The notes beneath the pieces are model-generated. The model saw nothing but the letters and a program-made list of their open reading frames with translations, was not told the DNA's origin and ran no database searches. Below are positions 8,417-16,981 of a DNA stretch of 64,000 bases, one piece after another (within the stretch, counting starts at the first letter, position 1; each line of letters opens with the position of its first letter). Source of the stretch: Bulleidia sp. zg-1006 (lineage in GTDB: Bacteria > Bacillota_I > Bacilli_A > Erysipelotrichales > Erysipelotrichaceae). The stretch is taken from contig NZ_CP069178.1 of assembly GCF_016812035.1 (NCBI RefSeq), positions 248,001 through 312,000 on the forward strand, given 5' to 3'. Made by a program: the position numbers and the translations under genes.

Positions 8417-8501
8417 AAAACCACCAGTTATGTACCGACCCCCAAAAGTTAGACCAAAAATCTAATGATTGGAGGTCGGTACATTATGCTGGTGGTTTTT
8501 C
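8415..8501 (+). mobile_element. terminator hairpin interrupted in its loop by a 53-bp IS-derived miniature element
   Basis: GAAAAACCACCAG (8415-8427) and CTGGTGGTTTTTC (8489-8501) are perfect complements, as in an intrinsic terminator. Between them lies an element from TGTACCGACC (8431-8440) to GGTCGGTACA (8474-8483). It is flanked by TTA on both sides, a three-base direct repeat as left by IS3-family insertions. Removing the element and one TTA restores a 13-bp stem with the loop TTATG. The interior carries CCCAAAAGTTAGACC, as at IS3-type left ends, and GGAGGT. Confidence 0.7.
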
Positions 8502-8572
8502 ACTACTTAAAGACTTCGGTTAAATATGATTTTTCTAAATTTCTAACTGAACGCTTCTTTTAGCACTTTTTT

Positions 8573-9730
8573 TCACTTCAAATAGATATAACCACGTAGA
8601 GATTGTGTACCCGTTCCATAACGAGATACCCAGCGCTCATTATAGTGACCATTGAAGTTACCTTCTACGATATGGACACGATCACCGGAAACCTCTGTCA
8701 CATAAGCAACGTGGTGAGAATAAACAACAATAGAACCGGCTCTTGGAGCAGAACCTGTAGCGTAACCAGTCCTTCTAGCATTAGAAATCCAAGCTCCAGC
8801 ATTTCCCCAGTTCGGTAAATTAACCGAAGAACGATCGTGAGCAGCCTGCCATGCCCCGAAGGTACAATTGGACCAACCGCCACCATAAGGATTATTTCCT
8901 CCACCTCTTATTGCGTTAGGACTAGAACTTTCAGCATCAGAGTCATCAGAAGAATCTTGAGAAGCTTGTTTCATTTCTTCCTCTTTCTTCCTTTTTTTCT
9001 CTAATTCTTTCTTTTTCTTTTCCTTTTCTTTCTTCTTTTCTTCCAGTTTTTTCTTATCTCTTTCGACAGCATCTTTGACTTCTGTCGGCGTACGAACAAT
9101 CACTTCCAAGGTAGTGGAAGTGGAGTTACCATCAACATCAACCGCCATATAAGTTACCTTATAACGACCATCCTTATTCATATCTACCTTTCCTGAGTAC
9201 TTAAGAACCGGTAATACACCGGATTCATCATTTACATAGGAAACATAGTTAGCAGGATTCCATTTATCACCATTATTCACAACAACTCTATTACTCTTTA
9301 AGCGTAAGATTGGTGCGCCACTCTGTTCAACTTTTACCATAACGTTTTGAACTAATGAATAACCAACGGAGTCATTCGAAATGTTCTTATTACGATAAAC
9401 AAGATTGATTTTAGCAGTCACAGATTGAATACCAGAAACAGTCCGATCAAAATCAGAAATTTCAGCAGTGCTCTTCGTGAAATCAACATTATTAATATCA
9501 ATATTCTTATCGTATTGAGCACAATTTTGTATAACAAGGTTCTTAATGGTTTCTTTTGGATTGGAGTCTTCCATGCTAACTTCAATTAAAGGTAAATCAG
9601 CAATGGTGGTACTTGTATCATTGCCCGCCGCCCTTACAATAGAGGGAGCACTATTAGCTACTGCGAATACACAAGCTGTAGCTAAACTGACCATAAATGA
9701 GCCAATTCTTTTCAGTTTTTTATTCAGCAT
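8573..9730 (-). CDS. secreted CHAP-domain peptidoglycan hydrolase-like protein
   Basis: A 385-residue exported protein. It has a signal peptide (about 1-34, ending VRAAG), then a region resembling Ig-like extracellular repeats (VVVNNGDKWNPANYVSYV, about 150-215). A long Lys/Glu coiled coil (about 218-258) follows, then a Ser/Asp linker. The C-terminal CHAP domain (about 276-385) has Cys in WSNCTFGAWQ, His in YSHHVAYV and the VEGNF strand, the usual Cys-His catalytic pair. It probably cuts peptidoglycan peptides at the surface or during division. A TAGAAT box (9737-9742, minus strand) lies six bases before the ATG and no ribosome-binding site is visible. Confidence 0.85.
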   Translation of the reverse strand: MLNKKLKRIGSFMVSLATACVFAVANSAPSIVRAAGNDTSTTIADLPLIEVSMEDSNPKETIKNLVIQNCAQYDKNIDINNVDFTKSTAEISDFDRTVSGIQSVTAKINLVYRNKNISNDSVGYSLVQNVMVKVEQSGAPILRLKSNRVVVNNGDKWNPANYVSYVNDESGVLPVLKYSGKVDMNKDGRYKVTYMAVDVDGNSTSTTLEVIVRTPTEVKDAVERDKKKLEEKKKEKEKKKKELEKKRKKEEEMKQASQDSSDDSDAESSSPNAIRGGGNNPYGGGWSNCTFGAWQAAHDRSSVNLPNWGNAGAWISNARRTGYATGSAPRAGSIVVYSHHVAYVTEVSGDRVHIVEGNFNGHYNERWVSRYGTGTQSLRGYIYLK

Positions 9731-9736
9731 AAGTAC

Positions 9737-9742
9737 ATTCTA
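9737..9742 (-). promoter_or_regulatory. -10 box of CHAP gene, leaderless arrangement
   Basis: TAGAAT on the minus strand ends six bases before the ATG at 9730, which places the transcript start at the start codon. Confidence 0.5.
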
Positions 9743-9861
9743 TAGTAAGTTACCCTTCTTTAGCAAGTTTTGACGTTTTTTCACATAATCTTCACAAGAT
9801 TATACGAATTAAATTCTTCACTCATTTTTAGCATTCTCTATAATATTGAGGTTAGCTTTGG

Positions 9862-9867
9862 TATAAT
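9862..9867 (+). promoter_or_regulatory. extended -10 box of dtd, leaderless arrangement
   Basis: TGG followed by TATAAT ends six bases before the ATG at 9874. No Shine-Dalgarno sequence is present between them. Confidence 0.6.
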
Positions 9868-9873
9868 GAACAC

Positions 9874-10332
9874 ATGCGAATTATTATACAAAGAGTGAAA
9901 GAAGCCAGTGTTGAAATTAATCAAAAAATCGTTGGTCAAATCGAACATGGATATATGATTTTAGTGGGTATTCACGATGCTGACACAAAGGCTATTGTGG
10001 AGCACATGGCAAAAAAAGTAAGCCTTTTACGAATTTTCGATGATGAAAATGGAAAAATGAATCGGTCTATCTTAGATAAACAAGGTTCTATTCTTTCGAT
10101 TAGTCAATTTACTTTATTTGCGGACACAAGAAAAGGCAATCGCCCAGGATTTACAGAAGCAGGAAAGCCTGAACATTCCAAGGAATTATATCTGTATTTC
10201 AATGAAACTCTAAGAAATTTGGGGATTGTTGTGGAAGAAGGGGAGTTTGGTGCTGATATGCAAGTTTGCTTACAAAATGATGGACCAATTACGATATACA
10301 TGGATAGTCAGGAGATGTCATGGGGAAAATGA
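9874..10332 (+). CDS. dtd: D-aminoacyl-tRNA deacylase
   Basis: Removes D-amino acids, and in many bacteria glycine, mischarged on tRNA. The 152-residue length is typical for the family. The two signature motifs are present: SQFTLFAD in the middle and NDGPITIYM at the C terminus, whose Gly-Pro pair shapes the chirality-checking pocket. The start begins MRIIIQRVKEASVEI as in the family. It overlaps folD by 13 bases. Transcription seems leaderless from the TATAAT at 9862. Confidence 0.95.
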   Translation: MRIIIQRVKEASVEINQKIVGQIEHGYMILVGIHDADTKAIVEHMAKKVSLLRIFDDENGKMNRSILDKQGSILSISQFTLFADTRKGNRPGFTEAGKPEHSKELYLYFNETLRNLGIVVEEGEFGADMQVCLQNDGPITIYMDSQEMSWGK

Positions 10333-11162
10333 TTTATGGTAATGAAATTGCGGTACAAATTCGCCAACAATTATCTGAACAAATCCGCCAAAGTTCTAAA
10401 CCTGTTACTTTAGCAGTTGTTTTAGTGGGAGACGATCCGGCTTCTGCTTCTTATGTAAAGGGGAAAGAAAAAGCCTGCGCGCAAGTGGGAATAAAAACTA
10501 AGACCTACGTTTATCCACAAGATAGTTGTCAAGAAGAAATCCTATCCCTTGTGAAACAACTTAATAAAGATGAAACGGTAGACGGTATTTTAGTTCAATT
10601 ACCACTTCCAAAACAAATTAACCAAGATGTTGTGGTACAAAGCATTGCTTCGGAAAAGGATGTGGATGGTTTAACTGGAACTAGTGTTGGTAAACTATAT
10701 CGCAATGAAGAAACGTTTGTGCCATGCACGCCATTAGGTATTATGGCTATCTTGAAATCCTTGCCAATTGAATTAGAAGGCAAACACGCCGTTGTGGTGG
10801 GTAGAAGTCATTTGGTTGGAGCTCCGGTGTCTCATTTATTGGTGGATGCGAATTCGACAGTAACGATATGCCACTCAAAAACCAAAGATGTGTCTTATTT
10901 TACGAAACAAGCAGATATTCTTATCGTAGCGGTAGGCAAAGCAAAGTTTATTAAAAAAGAGGATGTTAAAGAAGAAGCGATTGTGATTGATGTTGGTGTT
11001 AATCGTATGGCAGATGGAAAACTTTGTGGAGATGTGGACACGGAAGATGTTTTAGATAAGGTGTCCTACATTACCCCAGTACCAAAAGGAGTAGGACCAA
11101 TGACAATTACAATGTTACTGTGGAATACCTATTATGCACACCAAAGGAGATACCATGATTGA
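10320..11162 (+). CDS. folD: bifunctional methylenetetrahydrofolate dehydrogenase/cyclohydrolase
   Basis: Interconverts 5,10-methylene- and 10-formyl-tetrahydrofolate for purine and one-carbon metabolism. Family features in the 280-residue protein are VGDDPASASYVKGKEKAC with its catalytic Lys, the DGILVQLPLPKQI segment, the DVDGLT turn, and the nucleotide-binding VVGRSHLVGAPVSHLL loop. The end TPVPKGVGPMTITMLL is also diagnostic. It starts inside the end of dtd, with GGAG five bases before the ATG. Confidence 0.96.
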   Translation: MGKMIYGNEIAVQIRQQLSEQIRQSSKPVTLAVVLVGDDPASASYVKGKEKACAQVGIKTKTYVYPQDSCQEEILSLVKQLNKDETVDGILVQLPLPKQINQDVVVQSIASEKDVDGLTGTSVGKLYRNEETFVPCTPLGIMAILKSLPIELEGKHAVVVGRSHLVGAPVSHLLVDANSTVTICHSKTKDVSYFTKQADILIVAVGKAKFIKKEDVKEEAIVIDVGVNRMADGKLCGDVDTEDVLDKVSYITPVPKGVGPMTITMLLWNTYYAHQRRYHD

Positions 11163-11349
11163 TATTCATATTGGCGATATTGTGGAGATGAAGAAGGAAC
11201 ACCCTTGTCATAAATCAAAGCTTTGGACAATCACAAGAGTGGGAGCAGATATTAAAATCCAATGTCAAGGTTGTCAAAAGACCATTATGATGCCTAGATT
11301 TGAATTTGAAAAAAAACTAAAAAAGATTGTTGAAAGAGCAGAGGAATAA
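11155..11349 (+). CDS. DUF951 family protein
   Basis: A 64-residue protein beginning MIDIHIGDIVEMKKEHPC with a later CQGCQK, as in DUF951 proteins, which are found beside ychF in many Firmicutes. They are small beta-rich proteins of unknown role, perhaps nucleic-acid binding. ATG 11155 follows AAGGAGA; an in-frame ATG at 11134 would add seven unlikely residues. It overlaps the folD end and lies three bases before ychF, so it is in the same operon. Confidence 0.85.
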   Translation: MIDIHIGDIVEMKKEHPCHKSKLWTITRVGADIKIQCQGCQKTIMMPRFEFEKKLKKIVERAEE

Positions 11350-11352
11350 ACG

Positions 11353-12456
11353 ATGTCATTAACAGCTGGAATTGTTGGTTTGCCAAATGTTGGTAAATCT
11401 ACTTTATTTAATGCGATTACGAATAGCCAAGTTTTAGCGGAGAATTATCCCTTCGCTACCATCCAACCAAATGTTGGTGTGGTGGAAGTGCCGGATTATC
11501 GCATGGAGGAATTTGTCAAGATTTTTAATCCTAAAAAAACCATTTATACCACCTTTGAATTTACCGATATTGCCGGACTTGTGAAAGGGGCTTCAAAAGG
11601 GGAAGGATTAGGTAATCAATTTTTAGCCAACATTCGTCAAACGGATGCGATTATTCATGTTGTGCGTTGCTTTGATGATAACAATATTGAACATGTGGAA
11701 GGAAGCGTTAATCCTATTCGTGATATTGAAGAAATTAGTTTGGAATTGTGCTTGGCGGATTTAGATACGGTTGAAAATCGTTATGGTAAAATCGCAAGGA
11801 AAGCCACTTCTTCCAAAGATGCGGAAGCGATGAAAGAAGTGAAGGTCTTAGAAAAATTAAAGCCAGCCTTAGAAGCCGGTACACCAATTCGTTTATTGGA
11901 TTTAAGCGAAGAAGAAAAAGATTTTATTCGTAACTATGGTTTATTAAGTTTTAAACCGGTTATCTATGTAGCGAATATGTCAGATGAAGAAATCAGTCAT
12001 CCAACCAAGAATTCATATTATCAAGCTGTAGAAGCCTTTGCCAAAAAGGAGAATAGCCAATGTATTGCGATTTGTGCCAAGATGGAAGAAGAACTATCTT
12101 CTTTAGAGAAAGAAGAAAAGAAAGCTTTCTTAGAGGATTTAGGTATTCAACAATCCGGTTTAGATCAAATTATTAAGGCGACATATCATTTATTAGGTTT
12201 AAGAACTTTCTTTACAGTTGGTGAACCGGAGTGTCGAGCATGGACGTTCCATGAAGGTATGAAGGCACCGCAATGCGCAGGGGTTATTCATACTGATTTT
12301 GAACGAGGATTTATTCGGGCTGAGGTTTATTCGTACGAAGATTTAAGGGAATACCGAACAGAGCAGTCTATTAAAGAACATGGGAAGATGCGTTTAGAAG
12401 GTAAGGAATATGTCATGAAAGATGGCGATGTCGTCTTCTTCCGTTTTAATGTTTAA
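11353..12456 (+). CDS. ychF: redox-regulated OBG-type P-loop ATPase/GTPase
   Basis: Ribosome-associated NTPase of 367 residues. The Walker A loop is GLPNVGKS (residues 8-15) and G3 is DIAGLVKGASKGEGLGNQFL, the hallmark of YchF. The C-terminal TGS-like region contains FFTVGEPECRAWTF and ends MKDGDVVFFRFNV, as in the family. In other bacteria the protein prefers ATP and takes part in stress responses and translation control. It is last in the dtd-folD-DUF951-ychF run. Confidence 0.96.
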   Translation: MSLTAGIVGLPNVGKSTLFNAITNSQVLAENYPFATIQPNVGVVEVPDYRMEEFVKIFNPKKTIYTTFEFTDIAGLVKGASKGEGLGNQFLANIRQTDAIIHVVRCFDDNNIEHVEGSVNPIRDIEEISLELCLADLDTVENRYGKIARKATSSKDAEAMKEVKVLEKLKPALEAGTPIRLLDLSEEEKDFIRNYGLLSFKPVIYVANMSDEEISHPTKNSYYQAVEAFAKKENSQCIAICAKMEEELSSLEKEEKKAFLEDLGIQQSGLDQIIKATYHLLGLRTFFTVGEPECRAWTFHEGMKAPQCAGVIHTDFERGFIRAEVYSYEDLREYRTEQSIKEHGKMRLEGKEYVMKDGDVVFFRFNV

Positions 12457-12466
12457 TCTTAAAAAA

Positions 12467-12498
12467 TTGTGAAGAATAGAACGTGCTTATGGTATGAT
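12467..12498 (+). promoter_or_regulatory. promoter of the DarA gene
   Basis: TTGTGA (12467-12472) and TATGAT (12493-12498) with TG one base before it (extended -10). The 20-base spacer is long, so the extended -10 probably matters. An AGGAGGAG site follows before the gene. Confidence 0.45.
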
Positions 12499-12524
12499 AA
12501 AAATGATAAAAGGAGGAGAATCCT

Positions 12525-12848
12525 ATGAAACTTGTATTAGCGATTGTCTCTAACGACGATGCGACAGCGGTGTCGGCCGCCTTGATGGAAAATAATTTCT
12601 ATATGACGAAATTAGCGACCACAGGAGGATTTTTAAGAGCGGGGAATACGACCTTCATTGTGGGGACAGAAGATGACTTGGTGGAAAAATGTATTGAAAT
12701 TATTGGTACGGAAGCCAAGAAGAGAACAGAGATTGTGCCATCCACTGCATCGTATGATTTAAGTCATTACGCTTCCTTCCCAGTTGAAGTTCAAGTGGGT
12801 GGAGCAACTGTCTTTGTCTTAGACGTGGATCAATTTAAGAAGTTATAA
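12525..12848 (+). CDS. darA: cyclic-di-AMP receptor, PII-like (DarA/PstA)
   Basis: A 107-residue PII-like protein with MKLVLAIVSNDDATAVSAAL at the start, TKLATTGGFLRAGNTTFIVG (the nucleotide-binding strand and loop) and an FVLDVDQF end. DarA trimers bind cyclic di-AMP in Firmicutes; downstream partners are poorly known. It has its own promoter and an AGGAGGAG ribosome-binding site and stands alone between operons. Confidence 0.93.
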   Translation: MKLVLAIVSNDDATAVSAALMENNFYMTKLATTGGFLRAGNTTFIVGTEDDLVEKCIEIIGTEAKKRTEIVPSTASYDLSHYASFPVEVQVGGATVFVLDVDQFKKL

Positions 12849-13167
12849 GCCTAAGAGGGTAATTTTGAAGAGAAGAGAATTCTTAGATAAGTTATCTTTT
12901 TATTTGTTAATGGATGGTTAGGATAGATAGGGATTTGTAGAAAGGAAAAGAATAGTTATTATGTATGAAACGGTTCATCATCAAAATGATTTGCATGAAG
13001 GAATAGGAACCTAGCTTAAAAACAACCATTTGCAAGGTAAAGAGATTGGAGTTATCTATACCTATGATTGCGACACTGCACCCAATCAATAGGATATAGG
13101 AAAAAATAGGTAGAAACATGGATGTTGTTGTATTTTTACAAACATAAAGATTTTTTTGAGTTATCAA
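12849..13167. other. gene-free stretch, possible membrane-protein relic
   Basis: About 320 bases between darA and the convergent CCA gene hold no gene I can support. On the minus strand a frame (12907-13167) would encode two hydrophobic stretches (FLPIFSYILLIGCSVAIIGI and MQIILMMNRF). It has no ribosome-binding site and no recognised family, so it is read as a relic or chance. Confidence 0.4.
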
Positions 13168-13200
13168 TAAACATCCTCTAGTTTGATTAGAGGATGTTTA
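13168..13200 (-). terminator. hairpin at the end of the CCA-adding enzyme gene
   Basis: TAAACATCCTCTA (13168-13180) and TAGAGGATGTTTA (13188-13200) form a perfect 13-bp stem with a seven-base loop. The stop codon of the minus-strand gene is inside the stem. The T-run on the minus side is weak; on the plus side TTTT follows. Confidence 0.6.
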
Positions 13201-14385
13201 TTTTGACTTGAACTTTTTTTGGGCATATTCCCATAAGATAGGATGGGCATTCTTTAATTTTTCTTGCATACAAAGGTTTAATAATTCTTGTAATAAATGT
13301 TTAATTTCAATGCCCTTGTATCCTAATGCTTGAGCATCGTGACCGGTAAATTGCAACTGGGATAAAGAGGTTGGAATGGGTTTTTCTTTGAGCTTTTGAA
13401 ACCATGATGAAAGTTGTGCGCCATCCAAGGAAGCATCTAAAGCAGTTCTATATAAAAGGTAATCTTCTATATTCTCAAAATAAGAAAGAATACGATAACC
13501 ATCATAATCTTCTTGTAAGGGAAGAGATTGGTATTGAAGAATGTTTTCGATTTGATGTATTTCTTGATTACTGAAAGTAAAGTCTTTTAAAACAGAATGG
13601 TAGTTTGGTACTGTAGAAAACAAGATAGCTAAACGACTGATTTGCGACAAAGGTTCTTTTTGAATAGCTTTAAAAACCACTTCTTTTTGAATGTTCGCTA
13701 AAGCAGGAATAGCAGCCACGAAAATAGTAAAGTATTGTTTAAGAAATTGACCGCTCCTTGTATAAGTGAATAATTGTGTTAGTTCTGCATGAATTCTTTC
13801 CTTGGAAATAAAAGCTAATAAGTTTTTCTTTGCAAACATAGCTTTCGCTGTTTCTTCTTCAATCGTAAAGTTCAATCTTGCCGCAAAACGCAGTGCTCTT
13901 AAAATACGCAAAGCATCTTCTTCGAAACGATCTTGAGCATTACCAATACAACGAACACACCCTTCTTTTAAATCCTTTTGCCCATGGAAAAAATCCACTA
14001 ATCCATTTTTCTTACTGTAACAAAGTGCATTGATTGTAAAATCACGACGAGCACAATCTTCTTGTAAGGAAGAAGAAAATTGTACTTGTTTAGGATGACG
14101 GTGATCACGATATTCCCCATCTACTCGATAGGTAGTAATTTCAATTGGATGACCTTTGCTTAAAACTGTTAAAGTGCCATGTTGAATACCGGTTGGGATG
14201 GTTGGATACTGTTTGAAAATACGAACCATTTCTTCTGGTGTCGCATTGGTGGTTAAATCATAATCCTTGATAGGATAAGCCAAAAGATGATTGCGGATAG
14301 CACCACCAACCAAATAAGCTTCATAGCCATGGCTTTCCAATTCTTGCATTAATTCTTGTACATACTTAGGTAAGTCTAGTTCCAT
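13198..14385 (-). CDS. cca: CCA tRNA nucleotidyltransferase
   Basis: Adds or repairs the 3' CCA of tRNA. The 395-residue protein has the class II nucleotidyltransferase head AYLVGGAIRNHLL with KDYDLTTNATPEE (catalytic DxD), the RRDFTINALCY motif, and the RFEEDALRILRALRFAARLN neck. These favour a Firmicute CCA-adding enzyme over poly(A) polymerase. A TATAAT (14392-14397, minus strand) lies six bases before the ATG with no ribosome-binding site, so the transcript looks leaderless. The end overlaps a strong hairpin. Confidence 0.93.
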   Translation of the reverse strand: MELDLPKYVQELMQELESHGYEAYLVGGAIRNHLLAYPIKDYDLTTNATPEEMVRIFKQYPTIPTGIQHGTLTVLSKGHPIEITTYRVDGEYRDHRHPKQVQFSSSLQEDCARRDFTINALCYSKKNGLVDFFHGQKDLKEGCVRCIGNAQDRFEEDALRILRALRFAARLNFTIEEETAKAMFAKKNLLAFISKERIHAELTQLFTYTRSGQFLKQYFTIFVAAIPALANIQKEVVFKAIQKEPLSQISRLAILFSTVPNYHSVLKDFTFSNQEIHQIENILQYQSLPLQEDYDGYRILSYFENIEDYLLYRTALDASLDGAQLSSWFQKLKEKPIPTSLSQLQFTGHDAQALGYKGIEIKHLLQELLNLCMQEKLKNAHPILWEYAQKKFKSK

Positions 14386-14391
14386 ACTCTT

Positions 14392-14397
14392 ATTATA
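14392..14397 (-). promoter_or_regulatory. -10 box of cca, leaderless arrangement
   Basis: TATAAT on the minus strand, then six bases, then the ATG at 14385; no Shine-Dalgarno sequence. Confidence 0.55.
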
Positions 14398-14434
14398 GAG
14401 AAAAAGCTAGTATAATAAAGAAAAAGGAGCTTTT

Positions 14435-14911
14435 ATGAGAATAGGACAATCCACGGATATACATCCCTTTGTGAAGGGACGTGATTTAATCTTAGGTGCT
14501 GTAAAAATTGACTATGAACAAGGCTTACAAGGACACAGTGATGCGGATGCGCTATTACACGCTATTGCGGAAGCAATATTAGGAGCCTTAGGTCTAGGGG
14601 ATTTGGGAACTTGGTTTTCTGATCAAGATCCAGCGTATAAAGGAATAGCATCTTCTGTTTTATTAAAAGATGTTATCCGGAAGATGAAACAACAGCGTTA
14701 TCACATTGGCAATATTGATAGCTTAATATTGATTGAACGACCAAAGATGAATCCTTATATTGCTAAGATGAAAGAAAATATTGCATTACTTTGTGAATGT
14801 GATGAAAATAAAGTGAATGTCAAGGCAACAAGAGGTGAAAGACTTGGTTTTATTGGTCGCCAAGAAGGGGCTATGGCACAAGCGGTTGTTTTATTGGAGG
14901 AAGATAAATAA
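14435..14911 (+). CDS. ispF: 2-C-methyl-D-erythritol 2,4-cyclodiphosphate synthase
   Basis: Catalyses the cyclisation step of the non-mevalonate isoprenoid pathway. The 158-residue protein has the metal site DIHPF near the N terminus, GHSDADALLHAIAEAILGAL with the second His, and KATRGERLGFIGRQEG at the C terminus, all diagnostic. An AAAGGAG site precedes ATG 14435. It ends one base into the HD-domain gene. This indicates that the organism uses the MEP pathway. Confidence 0.96.
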   Translation: MRIGQSTDIHPFVKGRDLILGAVKIDYEQGLQGHSDADALLHAIAEAILGALGLGDLGTWFSDQDPAYKGIASSVLLKDVIRKMKQQRYHIGNIDSLILIERPKMNPYIAKMKENIALLCECDENKVNVKATRGERLGFIGRQEGAMAQAVVLLEEDK

Positions 14912-16134
14912 TGTTTCATAAAACAAATGAAGTAAAAGTATTAAGAGATCCTATTCATGGTTATATTCATGTTGAATATCAAGTGGTTTGGGATGTTATC
15001 AATAATCGTTGGTTTCAACGTTTGCGTCGTATTCGTCAATTGGGTGGTGCTTCGGTTGTCTATCATACGGCTGAGCATACACGCTTTTCTCATTCGTTAG
15101 GGGTGTATGAATTAGTACGTCGTATGGTGACAGAAATTCCGGATTTAGAAAAATCTCTGAATCAAAGGGAAAAGATGATTGCGATGTTGGCAGGCTTATT
15201 GCATGATATTGGCCATGGTCCCTATTCCCATGCCTTGGAAGCTATTACCAATGAAAATCATGAAGTCTTTACTTGTCGCATCATTGAAGAAAATACAGAA
15301 ATCACGGAAATCTTAAATCGTGCTTCGAAAGGTTTAGCTAAAGAAGTAGCGGATGTCATTCGTCACGAAAGTCAAAATCCTTTATTAAGCCAATTAATTT
15401 CTTCTCAATTGGATGCGGATCGAATGGATTATTTATTAAGAGATGCATATTTTACGGGAACGAAATATGGTGAATTTGATTTGGAAAGAATATTGCGTGT
15501 GATTCGGGTGCATGATGATCGTCAATTGGTGGTGAAGGAATCGGGCGTGTATGCGGTGGAAAACTATATTATGGCTCGTTACCACATGTATTGGCAGGTG
15601 TATTACCATCCCGTTGCACGTGCTTTTGAAAGTATTCTTCATTCCTTGTTTCGTCGTTTGAAGGATATTCCATTACAAGGGGAAAGAATAGAAATCATAG
15701 AGCCCATTTTACAAGGGGAAAAATTAGAACTAGAAGAATACTTTCGCTTGGATGAATATGCTTTTAGTTATGCTTTTGGTCAATGGGTGAGCCATCCTGA
15801 TTCAATTATTGCGGATTTATGTGGTCGATTACGAGATCGTGACTTGTTTGATTATGTGGATTACAGTACTGAAAATCAAAAGAAAATTGCTCATATACTA
15901 CAAAGAAAAGGATTGGATGAAAAATATTATTTAACCAAGGATTTGGTCAACCAAAAACCATATCAGCCGTACGTTAAGAATGAACAAGGTGCGATTTGGG
16001 TACGCTTGAAAAATGGTGTCACCAAAGAATTAGAATCCGCCTCGGTGATTGTAGGTAGCTTAACACGTGGCAAAGATAACGATGATAATAAGATTTTCTT
16101 TCCTAAAGAGGTGAGACTTGAAAGCGACGATTAA
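14911..16134 (+). CDS. HD-domain phosphohydrolase (YwfO-like)
   Basis: A 407-residue protein of the deoxyguanosinetriphosphatase-like HD family. The core reads RFSHSLGVYELVRRM, then GLLHDIGHGPYSHALE (HD metal ligands), RHESQNPLLSQLISSQLDADRMDYL and AFESILHSLF. Its relatives hydrolyse dNTPs or nucleotides in the cytoplasm; the substrate here is unknown. It overlaps ispF at the start and a DUF1934 gene at the end, suggesting one transcript. Confidence 0.88.
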   Translation: MFHKTNEVKVLRDPIHGYIHVEYQVVWDVINNRWFQRLRRIRQLGGASVVYHTAEHTRFSHSLGVYELVRRMVTEIPDLEKSLNQREKMIAMLAGLLHDIGHGPYSHALEAITNENHEVFTCRIIEENTEITEILNRASKGLAKEVADVIRHESQNPLLSQLISSQLDADRMDYLLRDAYFTGTKYGEFDLERILRVIRVHDDRQLVVKESGVYAVENYIMARYHMYWQVYYHPVARAFESILHSLFRRLKDIPLQGERIEIIEPILQGEKLELEEYFRLDEYAFSYAFGQWVSHPDSIIADLCGRLRDRDLFDYVDYSTENQKKIAHILQRKGLDEKYYLTKDLVNQKPYQPYVKNEQGAIWVRLKNGVTKELESASVIVGSLTRGKDNDDNKIFFPKEVRLESDD

Positions 16135-16465
16135 ATTATGCACAAAAGAAAACCTGATCAGCGATGGCATTGGATTTTATTCAGAAGGAAAATTGCGTTA
16201 TTTTGAACTGGATAAAAAAACCAAACAAGAAGTTAATTTTAAGGATGATACAATAGAAATTATTCGTAAAGCAGAAGTGGAAACGCATTTAATCTTACGT
16301 CGTTCCGGTGATAGTTCTTGTGAAGTTAATTCGGAATATGGTGTGATGAAAATACCGGTTCGTTTGCTTAGATACGAGAAAAAAAATGGAGAGATTTATC
16401 TTAGTTATGAAATGAATGAAAATGAAATTCATCATTTTCATTGGAAAGTTGAACCCTTGGTGTAA
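16118..16465 (+). CDS. DUF1934 (YwiB-like) beta-barrel protein
   Basis: A 115-residue protein with the DUF1934 pattern: DGIGFYSEGKLRYFELD, then LILRRSGDSSCEV and the end YEMNENEIHHFHWKVEP. The fold is a calycin-like beta barrel; the function is unknown. Translation probably begins at TTG 16118, with AAAGAGGTGAG just upstream, and overlaps the HD gene by 17 bases. Its place before rpoE matches other Firmicutes. Confidence 0.8.
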   Translation: MKATIKLCTKENLISDGIGFYSEGKLRYFELDKKTKQEVNFKDDTIEIIRKAEVETHLILRRSGDSSCEVNSEYGVMKIPVRLLRYEKKNGEIYLSYEMNENEIHHFHWKVEPLV

Positions 16466-16493
16466 GTTTCGTTTAAAAATAGTTGTGGAATGA

Positions 16494-16522
16494 TTGACAA
16501 TCTTGAATTCTTACCTTATATT
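16494..16522 (+). promoter_or_regulatory. sigma-A promoter of rpoE
   Basis: TTGACA (16494-16499) and TATATT (16517-16522) with a 17-base spacer, followed by AAAGGAG before the start codon. Confidence 0.75.
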
Positions 16523-16567
16523 CATTAGGAAATTCACTGCGTAATGATTTATTAAAGGAGAATTTAT

Positions 16568-16900
16568 ATGAGTGTCAATAAAACTATGACAGATGTGGCT
16601 TATGATTTTTTAAGTCGACACAAAAAACAGGTTGAATTTTTAAAGCTTTGGGATGAGGTGAACAAGAAATTCGATATTCCTGAAGATAAAAAGAGAAGAA
16701 AGAAAAGTCAATTTTATTCAGAGTTATTGTTGGATACACGCTTCGCTTCTTTTGAGAACAATCGCTGGGATTTAAGAAATCGTCATCGCTTTGATGAAAC
16801 TCATGTGGACACGCAAGACATTGTGTTTGATGATGAAGACGATGAATTGGATGTAATTGGTTTGGATTTACCAAAAGGAGATGATGCCTTCGACAATTAG
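16568..16900 (+). CDS. rpoE: DNA-directed RNA polymerase delta subunit
   Basis: Firmicute-specific RNA polymerase subunit that raises specificity and recycling of the enzyme. The 110-residue protein has the N-terminal HARE-HTH domain (MTDVAYDFLSRHKKQVEFLKLW to FENNRWDLR) and a short acidic C-terminal tail (DIVFDDEDDELDVIGLD). The tail is shorter than in Bacillus. The gene has its own promoter. Its stop codon is in the loop of a terminator hairpin. Confidence 0.93.
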   Translation: MSVNKTMTDVAYDFLSRHKKQVEFLKLWDEVNKKFDIPEDKKRRKKSQFYSELLLDTRFASFENNRWDLRNRHRFDETHVDTQDIVFDDEDDELDVIGLDLPKGDDAFDN

Positions 16901-16917
16901 TGGAGGCATTTTCTTTT
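16884..16917 (+). terminator. terminator of rpoE
   Basis: ATGCCT (16884-16889) pairs with AGGCAT (16904-16909), followed by TTTTCTTTTT. The rpoE stop codon lies in the loop. Confidence 0.6.
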
Positions 16918-16981
16918 TACTTTTAAAAAAGGAAAAAATGGGATAAAATACTAGTGTTAATAAAGGAGGACGTTACGTCTT

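Noticed and set aside
8603-8904. Open frames on both strands inside the CHAP gene
   Set aside because: They mirror the coding sequence of the CHAP domain, have no start signals, and their translations are low-complexity without family motifs.
12907-13167. Minus-strand 86-residue frame with two hydrophobic stretches
   Set aside because: No ribosome-binding site, no family pattern, and it overlaps the hairpin region of the cca gene; treated as relic or chance.
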